Shown here: positions 7,795 through 15,561 of the stretch, one piece after another
Position numbering within the stretch: position 1 is the first letter of the stretch
How the letters are laid out: each line of letters starts with the position of its first letter
NCBI GenBank assembly: GCA_049446715.1
Contig: JBMTQX010000051.1
Coordinates: forward strand, 1 to 20,667
Direction: 5' to 3'
Origin: Eutrophocola sp049446715
GTDB lineage: Bacteria > Pseudomonadota > Gammaproteobacteria > Pseudomonadales > Pseudohongiellaceae
DNA: 20,667 bases
Position numbers and translations under genes: made by a program
Notes under the pieces: generated by a model
Seen by the model: only the letters and a program-made list of their open reading frames with translations
Told to the model about the DNA's origin: nothing
Database searches by the model: none

Positions 7795-7825
7795 CTCTTT
7801 ATCGGTCCTATCGTGAGCCGCCGGT

Positions 7826-7836
7826 TATAGTACAAT
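7826..7836 (+). promoter_or_regulatory. Candidate -10 region just before proC
   Basis: TATAGT (7826-7831) and TACAAT (7831-7836) overlap immediately ahead of the proC ATG at 7843; each matches TATAAT in five of six positions. Transcription from either would begin within a few bases of the start codon, giving a leaderless or nearly leaderless message. No clear -35 is seen, so this is tentative. Confidence 0.4.
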
Positions 7837-7842
7837 GCCCTG

Positions 7843-8664
7843 ATGTCCCGCTCGTCTTCCAACATCGGCTTCATCGGTGCCGGCAACATGGCCGGCGCCC
7901 TGATTGATGGCCTCATCGCCAACGGCTTCGACGCCGGCAGTCTTGCTGCCTCGGATACCGACGCCGCGCGCCTGGCCACCTTTGCCGAACGCGGCGTGTA
8001 CACCAGCACCACCAATACCGACATCATTGCCCGCAGCGACGCCGTCATCCTCGCCGTCAAACCCCAGGTCATGCATGCCGTGCTGGCGCAGTTGCAGGAG
8101 GCCCTGTCGGCCCGCGACTGCCTGCTTATCTCCATTGCGGCCGGCATTCCGATGCACTCCCTGCAGGCCTGGACCCATGGCGGTCAAGCAATCGTGCGGT
8201 GCATGCCCAATACCCCGGCACTGGTGCAAACCGGTGCCAGTGCGTTGTACGCCAATGCGCAGTGTTCGGTAGCGCAGCGTGAGATGGCCGAGGCCCTGCT
8301 CAATGCTGTTGGCATTAGCTGCTGGCTGGACAGTGAAAACGACATGGATGCGGTCACCGCCCTGTCGGGCTCGGGCCCGGCTTATTTCTTCCTGCTGATG
8401 GAAGCCATGCAGGAAGCCGCCATTGCCATGGGCCTGACAACAGATACCGCCCGGCAGCTTTGCCTACAGACCGCCCTGGGGGCTGCCACGCTGGCCTCGC
8501 AAAGCGATGTTGATGTCGGTGAGTTGCGTCGCCGTGTGACGTCCCCCGGCGGCACCACGGAAGCCGCCCTCAAGCAGTTTGCATCGGATGAGTTCAATGC
8601 TATGGTTGCTCGCGCATTGATCAAAGCGGCGCAGCGCTCGCGCGAACTGGCGGGCAATGCCTAA
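7843..8664 (+). CDS. proC: Pyrroline-5-carboxylate reductase
   Basis: Reduces 1-pyrroline-5-carboxylate to L-proline with NAD(P)H, the last step of proline synthesis, in the cytoplasm. The 273 residues match the family. The Rossmann motif is IGAGNMAGAL (11-20), followed by AVKPQVM, RCMPNTPALV and the C-terminal dimer/substrate signature that includes SGSGPAYFF and TSPGGTTEAAL. The ATG at 7843 has no Shine-Dalgarno sequence in the preceding bases, which are instead -10-like, so translation may be leaderless. yggT follows after 43 bases with no terminator between, so the two are probably co-transcribed. Confidence 0.97.
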   Translation: MSRSSSNIGFIGAGNMAGALIDGLIANGFDAGSLAASDTDAARLATFAERGVYTSTTNTDIIARSDAVILAVKPQVMHAVLAQLQEALSARDCLLISIAAGIPMHSLQAWTHGGQAIVRCMPNTPALVQTGASALYANAQCSVAQREMAEALLNAVGISCWLDSENDMDAVTALSGSGPAYFFLLMEAMQEAAIAMGLTTDTARQLCLQTALGAATLASQSDVDVGELRRRVTSPGGTTEAALKQFASDEFNAMVARALIKAAQRSRELAGNA

Positions 8665-8707
8665 TTCTTCAAAGCAGATCAAACAATCATCAAACAGGCA
8701 GTAAGCA

Positions 8708-9310
8708 ATGAGTGAATCTCTTGGACAGGTCGTGGTACTGGTGGTCAATTCACTGGGGCACCTGGTCATGCTGGCCCTGCTCTTGCGTTTTCTGCTGCAG
8801 GCCAGTCGCGCCGATTTCTACAATCCCGTGTCGCAGGCCCTGGTGAAAATCACGGCGCCTGCCCTGAACCCGCTTCGGAAGATCATTCCGCCCTATCGCA
8901 GTTTCGATATTGCCACGCTGCTGCTTTCACTCGTGTTTGGTACCCTGGCCACGGCCCTGATGATCTGGGCAGCCGGCTTTGTCTTGCCGGGAATCGGCAC
9001 CCTGATCAGCTGGGCCTTTATCGGCATGCTGTCCTACATATTGAAAATCTATTTCTGGGGATTGCTGATTGTGGTGATCGTCAGCTGGGTGGCACCTTAC
9101 AGCGGCAATCCGGCACTACTGCTGATCCACCAGATCATCGAGCCCCTGCAAATGCTGTTTCGTAAAATAATACCGCCCATGGGCGGCCTCGACCTGTCAC
9201 CGATATTTATCTTTCTCGGCATACAGGTGGTGGAAATAATGATCGTGGGTACCCTGAGACAGGGGCTGGGTCTGGGGCCGCAAGGCGCCCTGTTTGTCAT
9301 CGGCATTTGA
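8708..9310 (+). CDS. yggT: YggT family membrane protein (two YGGT repeats)
   Basis: A 200-residue inner-membrane protein with the internal duplication typical of proteobacterial YggT. The marker NPLRKIIPP occurs at 54-62 and again as LFRKIIPPMGGLDLSP at about 150-164, each after a hydrophobic hairpin; hydrophobic segments are seen at about 8-31, 68-90, 95-128 and 165-185. The family has been linked to osmotic or potassium homeostasis and, in plastids, to cytochrome b6 assembly (CCB3/YCF19-like), but no reaction is established in bacteria. The position right after proC is conserved. The ribosome site before ATG 8708 is weak (GGCAG). Confidence 0.92.
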   Translation: MSESLGQVVVLVVNSLGHLVMLALLLRFLLQASRADFYNPVSQALVKITAPALNPLRKIIPPYRSFDIATLLLSLVFGTLATALMIWAAGFVLPGIGTLISWAFIGMLSYILKIYFWGLLIVVIVSWVAPYSGNPALLLIHQIIEPLQMLFRKIIPPMGGLDLSPIFIFLGIQVVEIMIVGTLRQGLGLGPQGALFVIGI

Positions 9311-9314
9311 GCCT

Positions 9315-9333
9315 TGTGTGCGGGTTGCACACA
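9315..9333. other. Hairpin after yggT
   Basis: TGTGTGC (9315-9321) and GCACACA (9327-9333) are perfect inverted copies around GGGTT, five bases after the yggT stop. There is no T run, so it is not a standard terminator; it may protect the message end or be a regulator site for metX. Confidence 0.4.
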
Positions 9334-9390
9334 GGACAACTGGCAGAAACAGTTCCAACCTCGACGTGTTATGACGTTTTAGCTTTACCA

Positions 9391-9430
9391 TATACTCCTA
9401 AGAATTAATACGTTGCTCCCGAGGGGGCAA
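9391..9430 (+). promoter_or_regulatory. Candidate metX promoter (-10) and leader hairpin
   Basis: TATACT at 9391-9396 matches the -10 consensus in five of six positions; the best -35 is the weak TTATGA at 9369-9374 (16 bp spacing). Downstream, TTGCTCCC (9413-9420) and GGGGGCAA (9423-9430) form a G/C-rich stem with one G-T pair, ending 15 bases before the metX ATG. I could not match the leader to a known SAM riboswitch class. Confidence 0.4.
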
Positions 9431-9445
9431 CAGAACTGACACGCT

Positions 9446-10645
9446 ATGGCCAAAACCATTCCAGCCGATTCAGTCGGACTCGTGACCCCGGAGCTCATCC
9501 ATTTCGATGAGCCGCTGGCGTTGCGCAGCGGGCGTGTCATTGACCAGTACGACCTGATGGTGGAAACCTACGGTGAGCTCAATGCCGACCGTTCCAACGC
9601 CGTGCTGATCTGCCATGCACTTAGCGGCGACCATCATGCGGCCGGTTATCACAAGCCGGACGATGAAAAGGAAAAACCGGGCTGGTGGGAATGCTCTATC
9701 GGTCCCGGCAAGGCCTTTGATACCAACCGCTTTTTTGTGGTCTGCCTGAACAACCTGGGCGGGTGTGCCGGCAGTACCGGACCATCGTCCATCAATCCAG
9801 AAACCGGCAAACCCTTTGGCCCCGACTTTCCCATCATTACCGTGCGTGACTGGGTGAAAAGCCAGGCGCGCCTGGCGGACCGGCTGGGTATCGAGAAGTG
9901 GGCCGCCGTCATCGGAGGCAGCCTGGGCGGCATGCAGGTCATGCGCTGGGCCATTTCCTATCCGCAGCGTTTGCGCCATGCCATTGTCATTGCCTCGGCC
10001 CCGAAACTATCGGCACAGAACATTGCCTTCAACGAAGTGGCTCGCCAGTCCATCACCAGTGACCCGGATTTCCATGACGGCCGCTATTACGACTTCAACA
10101 CCTATCCGAAGCGCGGGCTGATGCTGGCGCGTATGGTCGGGCACATCAACTACCTGTCCGACCAGGCCATGCGCGATAAGTTCGGCAAGGATGCCATCGA
10201 AGGCAACTTTGGTCGTGACCTGCGCACCGGCAAACTGAATTTCAGTTACGAGGTGGATTTCCAGGTAGAAAGCTACCTGAAATACAAAGGCGAAACCTTT
10301 TCCAGCAAGTTCGACGCCAACACCTACCTGCTGATCACCAAGACGCTGGACTATTTCGATCCGGCCGTGGATTACAACTTCGACCTCAGCAAGGCCTTCG
10401 AGCAAAGCGAGTGCAAATTCCTGGTGATCTCCTTCACCAGCGACTGGCGTTTTCCGCCGGAGCGCTCCCGCGAAATCGTCAACACCCTGCTCAAGGCGAA
10501 AAAACCGGTAAGCTATCTCGACATTCGTGCCGACCAGGGGCATGACGCCTTTCTCATGCCGATACCACGCTATATCGAAGCCCTGAAATCCTACATGGGC
10601 AAGGTATCCGAGGAAGTGAACGGCGCCGCCGGAGGTAGTGACTGA
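9446..10645 (+). CDS. metX: Homoserine O-acyltransferase MetX, probably succinyl-CoA type
   Basis: Alpha/beta-hydrolase enzyme that activates homoserine for methionine synthesis. The 399 residues carry CHALSGDHHAAG near 57-67, the oxyanion segment LNNLGGCAGSTGP, nucleophile Ser159 in GGSLGG, acid Asp333 in FTSDWRFPPERS and His366 in GHDAFL. The Arg at 335, two residues after the catalytic Asp, is the position reported to favour succinyl-CoA in proteobacterial MetX enzymes (as in Pseudomonas), so homoserine O-succinyltransferase is the likelier activity; this is inference from one site. The start at 9446 has no close Shine-Dalgarno; a GAGGGGG lies about 18 bases upstream inside a hairpin. The stop overlaps the metW start by one base, so the two are translationally coupled. 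Confidence 0.96.
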   Translation: MAKTIPADSVGLVTPELIHFDEPLALRSGRVIDQYDLMVETYGELNADRSNAVLICHALSGDHHAAGYHKPDDEKEKPGWWECSIGPGKAFDTNRFFVVCLNNLGGCAGSTGPSSINPETGKPFGPDFPIITVRDWVKSQARLADRLGIEKWAAVIGGSLGGMQVMRWAISYPQRLRHAIVIASAPKLSAQNIAFNEVARQSITSDPDFHDGRYYDFNTYPKRGLMLARMVGHINYLSDQAMRDKFGKDAIEGNFGRDLRTGKLNFSYEVDFQVESYLKYKGETFSSKFDANTYLLITKTLDYFDPAVDYNFDLSKAFEQSECKFLVISFTSDWRFPPERSREIVNTLLKAKKPVSYLDIRADQGHDAFLMPIPRYIEALKSYMGKVSEEVNGAAGGSD

Positions 10646-11241
10646 TGGCCTTGCGTGCCGATCTGGAAATCATCAAGCAGTGGATCGAGCCCGGCGAACG
10701 CGTGCTCGACCTCGGTTGCGGTGACGGTTCTTTCCTGGCCCACCTGAAAGAGGAAAAGGGCATCGGCGATTGCGGCCTGGAAATCAACCCGCACAACATC
10801 AACCTGTGCCTAGAGGCTGGGGTCAATGTCATCGAGCAGGACCTGAACAAGGGCCTGACCAATTTCATTTCCGACAGTTTCGATACCGTGTTGCTGGCAC
10901 AGACACTGCAGACTGTGGAGCGCCCTGACATCCTGGTCGAGGAAATGCTGCGCATCGGCAAGCACTGCATCATCACTTTTCCGAACTTCGCCTACTGGCG
11001 TCATCGCTTGTGGCTGCTCGGTCGCGGCTACATGCCGCAGTCCAGTGCCCTACCCTATGAATGGTATGACACGCCGAACATCCATCACTGCACCATCCGC
11101 GATTTCGACACCCTGTGCAAAAAGCGCAACATCAGGATCCTCCAGCGCACCGTGGTCGACTTCAACAACCGCAGCAGCTTCCTGATGAACCTGCACCCGA
11201 ACCTGTTCGGCATCAACGCCATTTACCACTTCACGCGCTGA
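10645..11241 (+). CDS. metW: Methionine biosynthesis protein MetW
   Basis: A 198-residue methyltransferase-fold protein that accompanies metX in many proteobacteria and is needed for, or boosts, homoserine acylation; its own chemistry is not clear. Motif I for SAM binding is VLDLGCGDGSFLAHL (about 20-34), followed by DTVLLAQTLQTVERP and the family-specific FPNFAYWRHRLWLLGRGYMP and LPYEWYDTPNIHHCTIRDF. The ATG overlaps the metX stop (TGATG) and GGAGG lies ten bases upstream, inside metX. The DUF4426 gene starts three bases after its stop, so metX-metW-DUF4426 behave as one operon. Confidence 0.95.
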   Translation: MALRADLEIIKQWIEPGERVLDLGCGDGSFLAHLKEEKGIGDCGLEINPHNINLCLEAGVNVIEQDLNKGLTNFISDSFDTVLLAQTLQTVERPDILVEEMLRIGKHCIITFPNFAYWRHRLWLLGRGYMPQSSALPYEWYDTPNIHHCTIRDFDTLCKKRNIRILQRTVVDFNNRSSFLMNLHPNLFGINAIYHFTR

Positions 11242-11243
11242 TC

Positions 11244-11675
11244 ATGACACGCCTGCTGTTATCACTCGTTCTGCTGCTGCCGGGTCTGGCGCTGGCCGAG
11301 TCTGCCACCTTCGGCGACTACACCGTCTACTACCAGGCCGTGAACAGCACGTTCGTGAATGCCGATATTGCCGAGCAGTACGGCATCGTGCGCAGTGACC
11401 GTCGCGCCTTTCTTAACGTCAATGTCAGCAAGACAGAGACCAATGGCCGACTCAACGCCGTCACCGCCAGTATCATCGGCGGCAAGCGCAACCTGCTGGG
11501 CCAGGTCGATGATATCGCCTTCCGCGAAATACGCGAGGGCGAGGCCATCTATTACATCGGCGAGTTCGAATTCTCCAACGCCGAAATGGTCCGTTTTACT
11601 CTGACTGTCAAACCAGAAAATCAGGGACCAGAATACGAGATCCGCTGGGAAACCAGGATGTACAACAATCCCTGA
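11244..11675 (+). CDS. Secreted DUF4426 protein
   Basis: A 143-residue protein with a clear Sec signal peptide: MTRLL, a hydrophobic stretch of leucines to about residue 17, and a probable signal peptidase I cut after ALA at 17-19. The mature part begins ESATFGDYTVYYQAVNST and has the pattern of DUF4426 (VNSTFVNADIAEQYGIVRS, RAFLNVNV, a final beta-rich half). DUF4426 proteins occur next to metW and rdgB in Gammaproteobacteria, as here; they are periplasmic beta-sandwich proteins of unknown role. The ATG lies three bases after the metW stop, so it is read from the same message. Confidence 0.9.
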   Translation: MTRLLLSLVLLLPGLALAESATFGDYTVYYQAVNSTFVNADIAEQYGIVRSDRRAFLNVNVSKTETNGRLNAVTASIIGGKRNLLGQVDDIAFREIREGEAIYYIGEFEFSNAEMVRFTLTVKPENQGPEYEIRWETRMYNNP

Positions 11676-11875
11676 AACCCGACCTACTACACTGACCTGA
11701 GATATGATTACCGTAAAATATCGACGCAAAGTGTTCAGTTTGCACGGGTCGCCCTTTCCTCCTATTCTCCCTTCCTCGAAGTGCAAGTCAAAGTCGTAGG
11801 ATGACGGCACGGCGTGCCTCTTCCGGCTTACGTGGTATATCACTCTGCAGTCTTTTCCTTTACCCTGTCTGCCCT
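11676..11875. other. 200-base gap before rdgB with weak promoter and small hairpin
   Basis: No gene is supported here. CTGACC (11692-11697), 16 bases, TAAAAT (11714-11719) could be a weak sigma-70 promoter for rdgB-hemW. GTAG at 11796-11799 is followed by GGCAC-GGC-GTGCC (11806-11818), possibly the worn remains of a REP. The gap separates rdgB from the metX-metW operon more widely than usual. Confidence 0.4.
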
Positions 11876-12487
11876 ATGCCTTCATTCGAAAAAATCGTTC
11901 TCGCCAGCAGCAACGCCGGCAAACTGCGTGAACTGCAGGCCATCCTGGCGGACAAGCAGGTGACCCTGCTGCCGCAGTCGGATTTCAATATTCCCGATGC
12001 CATCGAGGACGGCCACAGCTTCGTCGAAAATGCCATCATCAAGGCGCGTCATGCCAGCAAGTTGTCCGGGCTGCCGGCGCTGGCCGATGATTCCGGCCTG
12101 GTAGTGGATGCGCTCAATGGCGAACCCGGCATCTATTCGGCACGCTATGCCGGTCTTTCCGGGGATCGTGAGACGGTCGATGCCGCCAACAACGAACTGC
12201 TGCTGGAAAACCTGGAACAGGTACCTGAAGAAGATCGCAGTGCCCGCTTCCAGTGTTGCCTGGCCCTCGTGCGTTTTCCGGAAGATCCCATGCCCCTGAT
12301 TTGCCAGGGCAGCTGGGAAGGACGCATCCTGTTCGATGAAGCCGGCGCAAACGGCTTCGGGTATGACCCCCTGTTTTATGTGCCGGACTATGACTGTGCT
12401 TCGGCCGAACTGGACCCGGCTGAGAAAAACCGCATCAGTCATCGTGCCCAGGCTCTGCAGCAACTGGCAGCTCATTTCCCGGGCTGA
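11876..12487 (+). CDS. rdgB: Non-canonical purine NTP pyrophosphatase (RdgB/HAM1)
   Basis: Hydrolyses dITP, XTP and ITP to monophosphates and pyrophosphate, keeping deaminated purines out of DNA and RNA. The 203 residues contain SNAGK (12-16), SFVENAIIKARHAS, the metal-binding LADDSGLVVDALNGEPG, SARYAG, GFGYDPLFYVPD and the final NRISHRAQAL. I start at ATG 11876, which puts the substrate motif near residue 12 as in other members; an in-frame start at 11801 would add 25 residues that do not resemble the family. No ribosome site is visible before 11876 (pyrimidine-rich). hemW follows nine bases after the stop. Confidence 0.95.
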   Translation: MPSFEKIVLASSNAGKLRELQAILADKQVTLLPQSDFNIPDAIEDGHSFVENAIIKARHASKLSGLPALADDSGLVVDALNGEPGIYSARYAGLSGDRETVDAANNELLLENLEQVPEEDRSARFQCCLALVRFPEDPMPLICQGSWEGRILFDEAGANGFGYDPLFYVPDYDCASAELDPAEKNRISHRAQALQQLAAHFPG

Positions 12488-12496
12488 CACACGGCC

Positions 12497-13693
12497 ATGC
12501 CGATCCCGCTGCCACCATTGTCACTGTATGTGCACATCCCATGGTGCCTGAAAAAGTGCCCTTACTGCGATTTCAATTCCCATGCCTTTACCGGTGAATT
12601 ACCGGAAGCTGCGTACATTGATGCCCTGCTCGATGACCTGGCCAGGGACAGCGCACACGCCCAGGGCCGGGAACTGGTCTCAATCTTCATGGGAGGCGGC
12701 ACGCCCAGCCTGTTTTCGTCAGCCGGCATGGCCCGACTGCTAGACGGGATCCAGGCACAACTGCCTTTTGCGCCTGACATTGAAATCACCCTGGAAGCGA
12801 ACCCGGGTACATTTGAGACACAAAAGTTCCGCGACTTCCGCCAGGCCGGCTGCAACCGCCTGTCACTGGGCATCCAGAGTTTCGACCGTAATTTCCTGAC
12901 TGTGCTGGGGCGTGTTCATGATGACCGCGAAGCCCTGGCAGCAGCCGGCCAGGCCCGCGCCGCCGGTTTCGATAACTTCAATCTCGATCTGATGTTCGGG
13001 TTGCCGGGACAACAGGGCGAGCAGGCCATAGCAGACCTGCAGACGGCGCTGGAGATGGCGCCGGCACACCTGTCCTGGTACCAGCTCACCCTGGAACCCA
13101 ACACCGTGTTCTACCGTCGCCCGCCCACGCTGCCCGATGATGATGACATGGCCGCCATGCAGGCAGAAGGCATTGACCTGTTGGCAAAGCATGGCCTGGC
13201 ACGCTATGAAATTTCGGCTTATGCCACCGCAAACCAGCAGTCACGGCATAACCTGAATTACTGGCAGTTTGGTGATTACCTCGGTATCGGTGCCGGCGCC
13301 CATGGCAAGATCACGCAAGCCACGTCAGGCCGCATCGTGCGCACACGCAAACGCCGCCAGCCGAATCACTACCTGGCCGCAGCAGGGAATTATCTCGCTG
13401 AAACCACGGCCGTGTCGGAAGCAGAACTGCCACTGGAATTTTTCATGAACGTCCTGCGCCTGCGCGACGGGGTCGACACAGCGTTGTATACAGCCCGCAC
13501 CGGCCTGTCCCTGGAGGCACTGGCACCCGTGCTGTCTGCACTGCATAAACAGGGTTTGCTCAGGCCTGATCGGCTGGCCACCACTGCGACGGGTTTTGAT
13601 TTTCTCAATGACGTACTGGCAGCCTTTCTGCCGAATGATGATCAGCCCGGTCAACACACCACGGACCGAATTCCGGTAAACTCCGTGAACTGA
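12497..13693 (+). CDS. hemW: Haem chaperone HemW (radical SAM)
   Basis: Radical SAM protein formerly annotated as an oxygen-independent coproporphyrinogen III oxidase; HemW homologues bind haem and deliver it to membrane cytochromes. The 398 residues have the short N-terminus typical of HemW: YVHIPWC then the cluster CxxxCxxC at Cys17, Cys21 and Cys24, followed by FMGGGTPSL, LEANPGTFE, RLSLGIQSFD and GLPGQ, and the C-terminal HemN_C region. The CPYCDFNSH form and the lack of the long N-terminal trip-wire part separate it from true HemN. The last dozen residues (HTTDRIPVNSVN) look like an unconserved tail. It sits after rdgB as in Pseudomonas. No strong ribosome site is seen before the ATG. 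Confidence 0.94.
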   Translation: MPIPLPPLSLYVHIPWCLKKCPYCDFNSHAFTGELPEAAYIDALLDDLARDSAHAQGRELVSIFMGGGTPSLFSSAGMARLLDGIQAQLPFAPDIEITLEANPGTFETQKFRDFRQAGCNRLSLGIQSFDRNFLTVLGRVHDDREALAAAGQARAAGFDNFNLDLMFGLPGQQGEQAIADLQTALEMAPAHLSWYQLTLEPNTVFYRRPPTLPDDDDMAAMQAEGIDLLAKHGLARYEISAYATANQQSRHNLNYWQFGDYLGIGAGAHGKITQATSGRIVRTRKRRQPNHYLAAAGNYLAETTAVSEAELPLEFFMNVLRLRDGVDTALYTARTGLSLEALAPVLSALHKQGLLRPDRLATTATGFDFLNDVLAAFLPNDDQPGQHTTDRIPVNSVN

Positions 13694-13725
13694 ATCTGAT
13701 ACAGCCCTATGGTTGCCATGCCGCC

Positions 13726-14557
13726 ATGAAAATCCCGCTCTATGTTGTCGATGCCTTCACGAACCGCCGCTTTGGCGGCAATCCTGCGGCTGTCTGTCCA
13801 CTGCAAGAGTGGCTGGACAATGACCTGATGCAGGCCATCACGGCGGAAAACAACCTCTCTGAGACTGCGTTCTTCGTCAAATCCGGTAACAGCTATGACC
13901 TGCGCTGGTTCACCGCAAAAGTGTAGGTAGATCTGTGCGGCCACGCCACCCTGGCGACGGCCTTTGTGCTAAGCATGGACAAGACTTCTGCCGCAGACAG
14001 CTACCGCTTCGAGACCAGGAGTGGCGAGCTGGCCGTGAGCAAAACCGATGACGGGTTCGTGTTGGACTTCCCGGCGCGCTCGCTGGAAGCCCCCGAGCAA
14101 CCGGATAAACTTACCGCGCGCGTGGGAGAGGCGGTCGGCGTGACACCGAAGCAGGTCATGCTGTCCGGAGGCAGCTGCCTGGCCGAATTCGACAGCGAGG
14201 CCATCATTCGTGCCATGACCCCGGACATGACTGGCATCCTGGCCCTGGATCAGCGCGGCCTCATCATCACGGCACGGGGCGATGACTGTGATTTCGTGTC
14301 ACGCTTTTTTTGCGCTACTCGTGGGCATCAATGAAGACCCGGTCACCGGCTCCATTCATTGCAGCCTGATACCCTACTGGCACCGCATCACGGGCAAACA
14401 GGCCTTGCAGGCACGCTAGGTATCGGCCCGTGGCGGTGAGCTGCGCAGTATTTTTTCCGGAGAGCGCGTGCAGATTGGCGGGCAGGCTGTGCTGTTCAGC
14501 CAGGGTGAGATCAGGCTGTGGCCTTTTCTACTGTCGGAATGTCATGTTCGCGGCTAA
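13726..14557 (+). pseudogene. PhzF-family isomerase/epimerase, broken by two amber codons and a frameshift
   Basis: The reading frame starts MKIPLYVVDAFT and shows the PhzF fold: RRFGGNPAAVC, NNLSETAFF with catalytic Glu46, and RWFTAKV. A TAG at 13924-13926 stands where relatives usually have a residue before VDLCGHATLA, which resumes at once in the same frame. At a run of seven T (14305-14311) one base too many shifts the frame; dropping one T restores RFFALLVGINEDPVTGS in the next frame. A second TAG (14417-14419) then interrupts QAR-VSARGGELRSIFSGE. Residual coding runs to a TAA at 14555, inside a REP palindrome. Three independent lesions argue for a dead gene. PhzF relatives include diaminopimelate-epimerase-like isomerases of mostly unknown substrate; it is not evidence of phenazine synthesis. 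Confidence 0.9.
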
Positions 14558-14628
14558 AGCCGCTCCTACGGGGCCCAGTTATTTCAGCATAACAGTCCAA
14601 GCATGTGGTAGCGGCTTCAGCCGCGAAC
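14545..14628. repeat. Inverted pair of REP-like palindromes (GCGGCTaAAGCCGC family)
   Basis: GTTCGCGGCTAAAGCCGCT (14547-14565, ending CCTAC at 14569) is matched in reverse by GTAGCGGCTTCAGCCGCGAAC (14608-14628); the two differ by one base and a three-base gap. Each is a hairpin on its own, with GTAG at the REP end. The unit closely resembles the abundant Pseudomonas-type REP. It abuts and overlaps the 3' end of the phzF-like pseudogene and lies upstream of fnr. Confidence 0.85.
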
Positions 14629-14735
14629 GAAAAGGCCTGGCAAACGGGGCGTGGGTATGGAACCATAGCTGTCACCAGCCTTTCGGAACAATTCCACTAT
14701 CCATTACATAACCAGCAAAATTTTTGAGTAAACTG

Positions 14736-15476
14736 ATGAGCGCTGATCCTTACAACATTGCCTGCAATCACGGCTTCATCCAGGCCTCCTGTTCAGACTG
14801 CAACCTGAAAGGGCTGTGTCTGCCGATTGCCATGGACATCAAGGACATCGACCGGGTCAATGACATCATCCGTCGCAGCCGTCCCATCCAGGCCGGCGAA
14901 CACCTGTACCGGACCGGCGACGGCTTCATCTCCATCTTTGCCGTACGCTCCGGCTCCATCAAAACCTACCTGCTCGATGATGACGGCATTGAACAGGTGA
15001 CCGGCTTTTACCTGCCTGGTGAAATTCTCGGATTCGACGGTATCGGTACTGAACAACACGGGTGCAATGTTATGGCCATGGAAACTTCCACGGTCTGCGA
15101 GATTCCGTTTGAGCGCCTGGAGGAACTTTCCCTGCAGATACCCCAGTTGCAGCGGCATTTTTTCCAGCTCATGAGCCGGCAGATTGAATCCGATCATCAG
15201 ATGATGCTGACCCTCAGCAAGAAGAATGCCGAAGGCCGGGTCGCCACCCTGCTGCTCAGCCTGTCGCGTCGTTACGGCCGCCGCAACCTGTCATCCAACT
15301 CGCTGCGCCTGCCCATGTCCCGCATGGACATCGGCAACTTCCTCGGCCTGACCATTGAAACCGTGAGCCGCACGTTCAGCCGCCTGCAGAAAGAAGGTGT
15401 CATCAATGTCGGCGGCCGCGAAATTCACATCAACAATCACGATGTCCTGCAGCAAATCTGCCACGCTGCCCGCTAA
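14736..15476 (+). CDS. fnr: FNR/Anr-type oxygen-sensing transcription regulator
   Basis: CRP/FNR-family regulator that switches anaerobic and microaerobic genes through an oxygen-labile [4Fe-4S] cluster. Four cluster cysteines align with E. coli FNR: Cys19, Cys22 and Cys28 in CSDCNLKGLC, and Cys121 in STVCEIPF. Cys10 matches the extra E. coli Cys16. The cyclic-nucleotide-type beta barrel includes YRTGDGFISIFAVRSGSIKT and EQVTGFYLPGEILGFDGIG; the C-terminal helix-turn-helix has GNFLGLTIETVSR, with the Glu, Ser and Arg that read TTGAT half-sites. I start at ATG 14736 (246 residues; GAG 8-10 bases upstream); a TTG four codons earlier is in frame but has no ribosome site. Upstream lie a REP pair and about 100 AT-richer bases in which I see no clear promoter. 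A probable target site follows the gene at 15513. Confidence 0.95.
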   Translation: MSADPYNIACNHGFIQASCSDCNLKGLCLPIAMDIKDIDRVNDIIRRSRPIQAGEHLYRTGDGFISIFAVRSGSIKTYLLDDDGIEQVTGFYLPGEILGFDGIGTEQHGCNVMAMETSTVCEIPFERLEELSLQIPQLQRHFFQLMSRQIESDHQMMLTLSKKNAEGRVATLLLSLSRRYGRRNLSSNSLRLPMSRMDIGNFLGLTIETVSRTFSRLQKEGVINVGGREIHINNHDVLQQICHAAR

Positions 15477-15512
15477 TACCCCGCCTGTGAGGCAACAACC
15501 TGCCTGATTCGG

Positions 15513-15526
15513 TTGACCTGAATCAA
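15513..15526. promoter_or_regulatory. Candidate FNR-binding site
   Basis: TTGACCTGAATCAA matches the FNR consensus TTGAT-N4-ATCAA at nine of ten defined positions. It lies between fnr and the LigA-like gene, 37 bases after the fnr stop and 56 before the next ATG, so the LigA-like gene is the likely target. Confidence 0.65.
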
Positions 15527-15532
15527 GCAAGC

Positions 15533-15559
15533 CCGGGAACCCCGTTGCCGGGAACCCCG
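15533..15559 (+). repeat. Tandem 12-base direct repeat, 15-base period
   Basis: CCGGGAACCCCG occurs at 15533-15544 and again at 15548-15559, separated by TTG. It lies between the FNR box and the probable -10 and looks like a simple 15-bp duplication. Confidence 0.75.
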
Positions 15560-15561
15560 AT

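Noticed and set aside
9311..9445. SAM riboswitch before metX
   Set aside because: No core of a known SAM class could be recognised; kept only as an unassigned structured leader.
13924..14419. Readthrough of UAG or programmed frameshifting in the phzF-like gene
   Set aside because: TAG is used as the ordinary stop by phhB, argE and argA here, and three separate lesions in one gene fit decay better than recoding.
14724..14735. TTG start for fnr at 14724
   Set aside because: It lacks a ribosome site, while ATG 14736 has GAG upstream and places the cluster cysteines within one residue of E. coli FNR.
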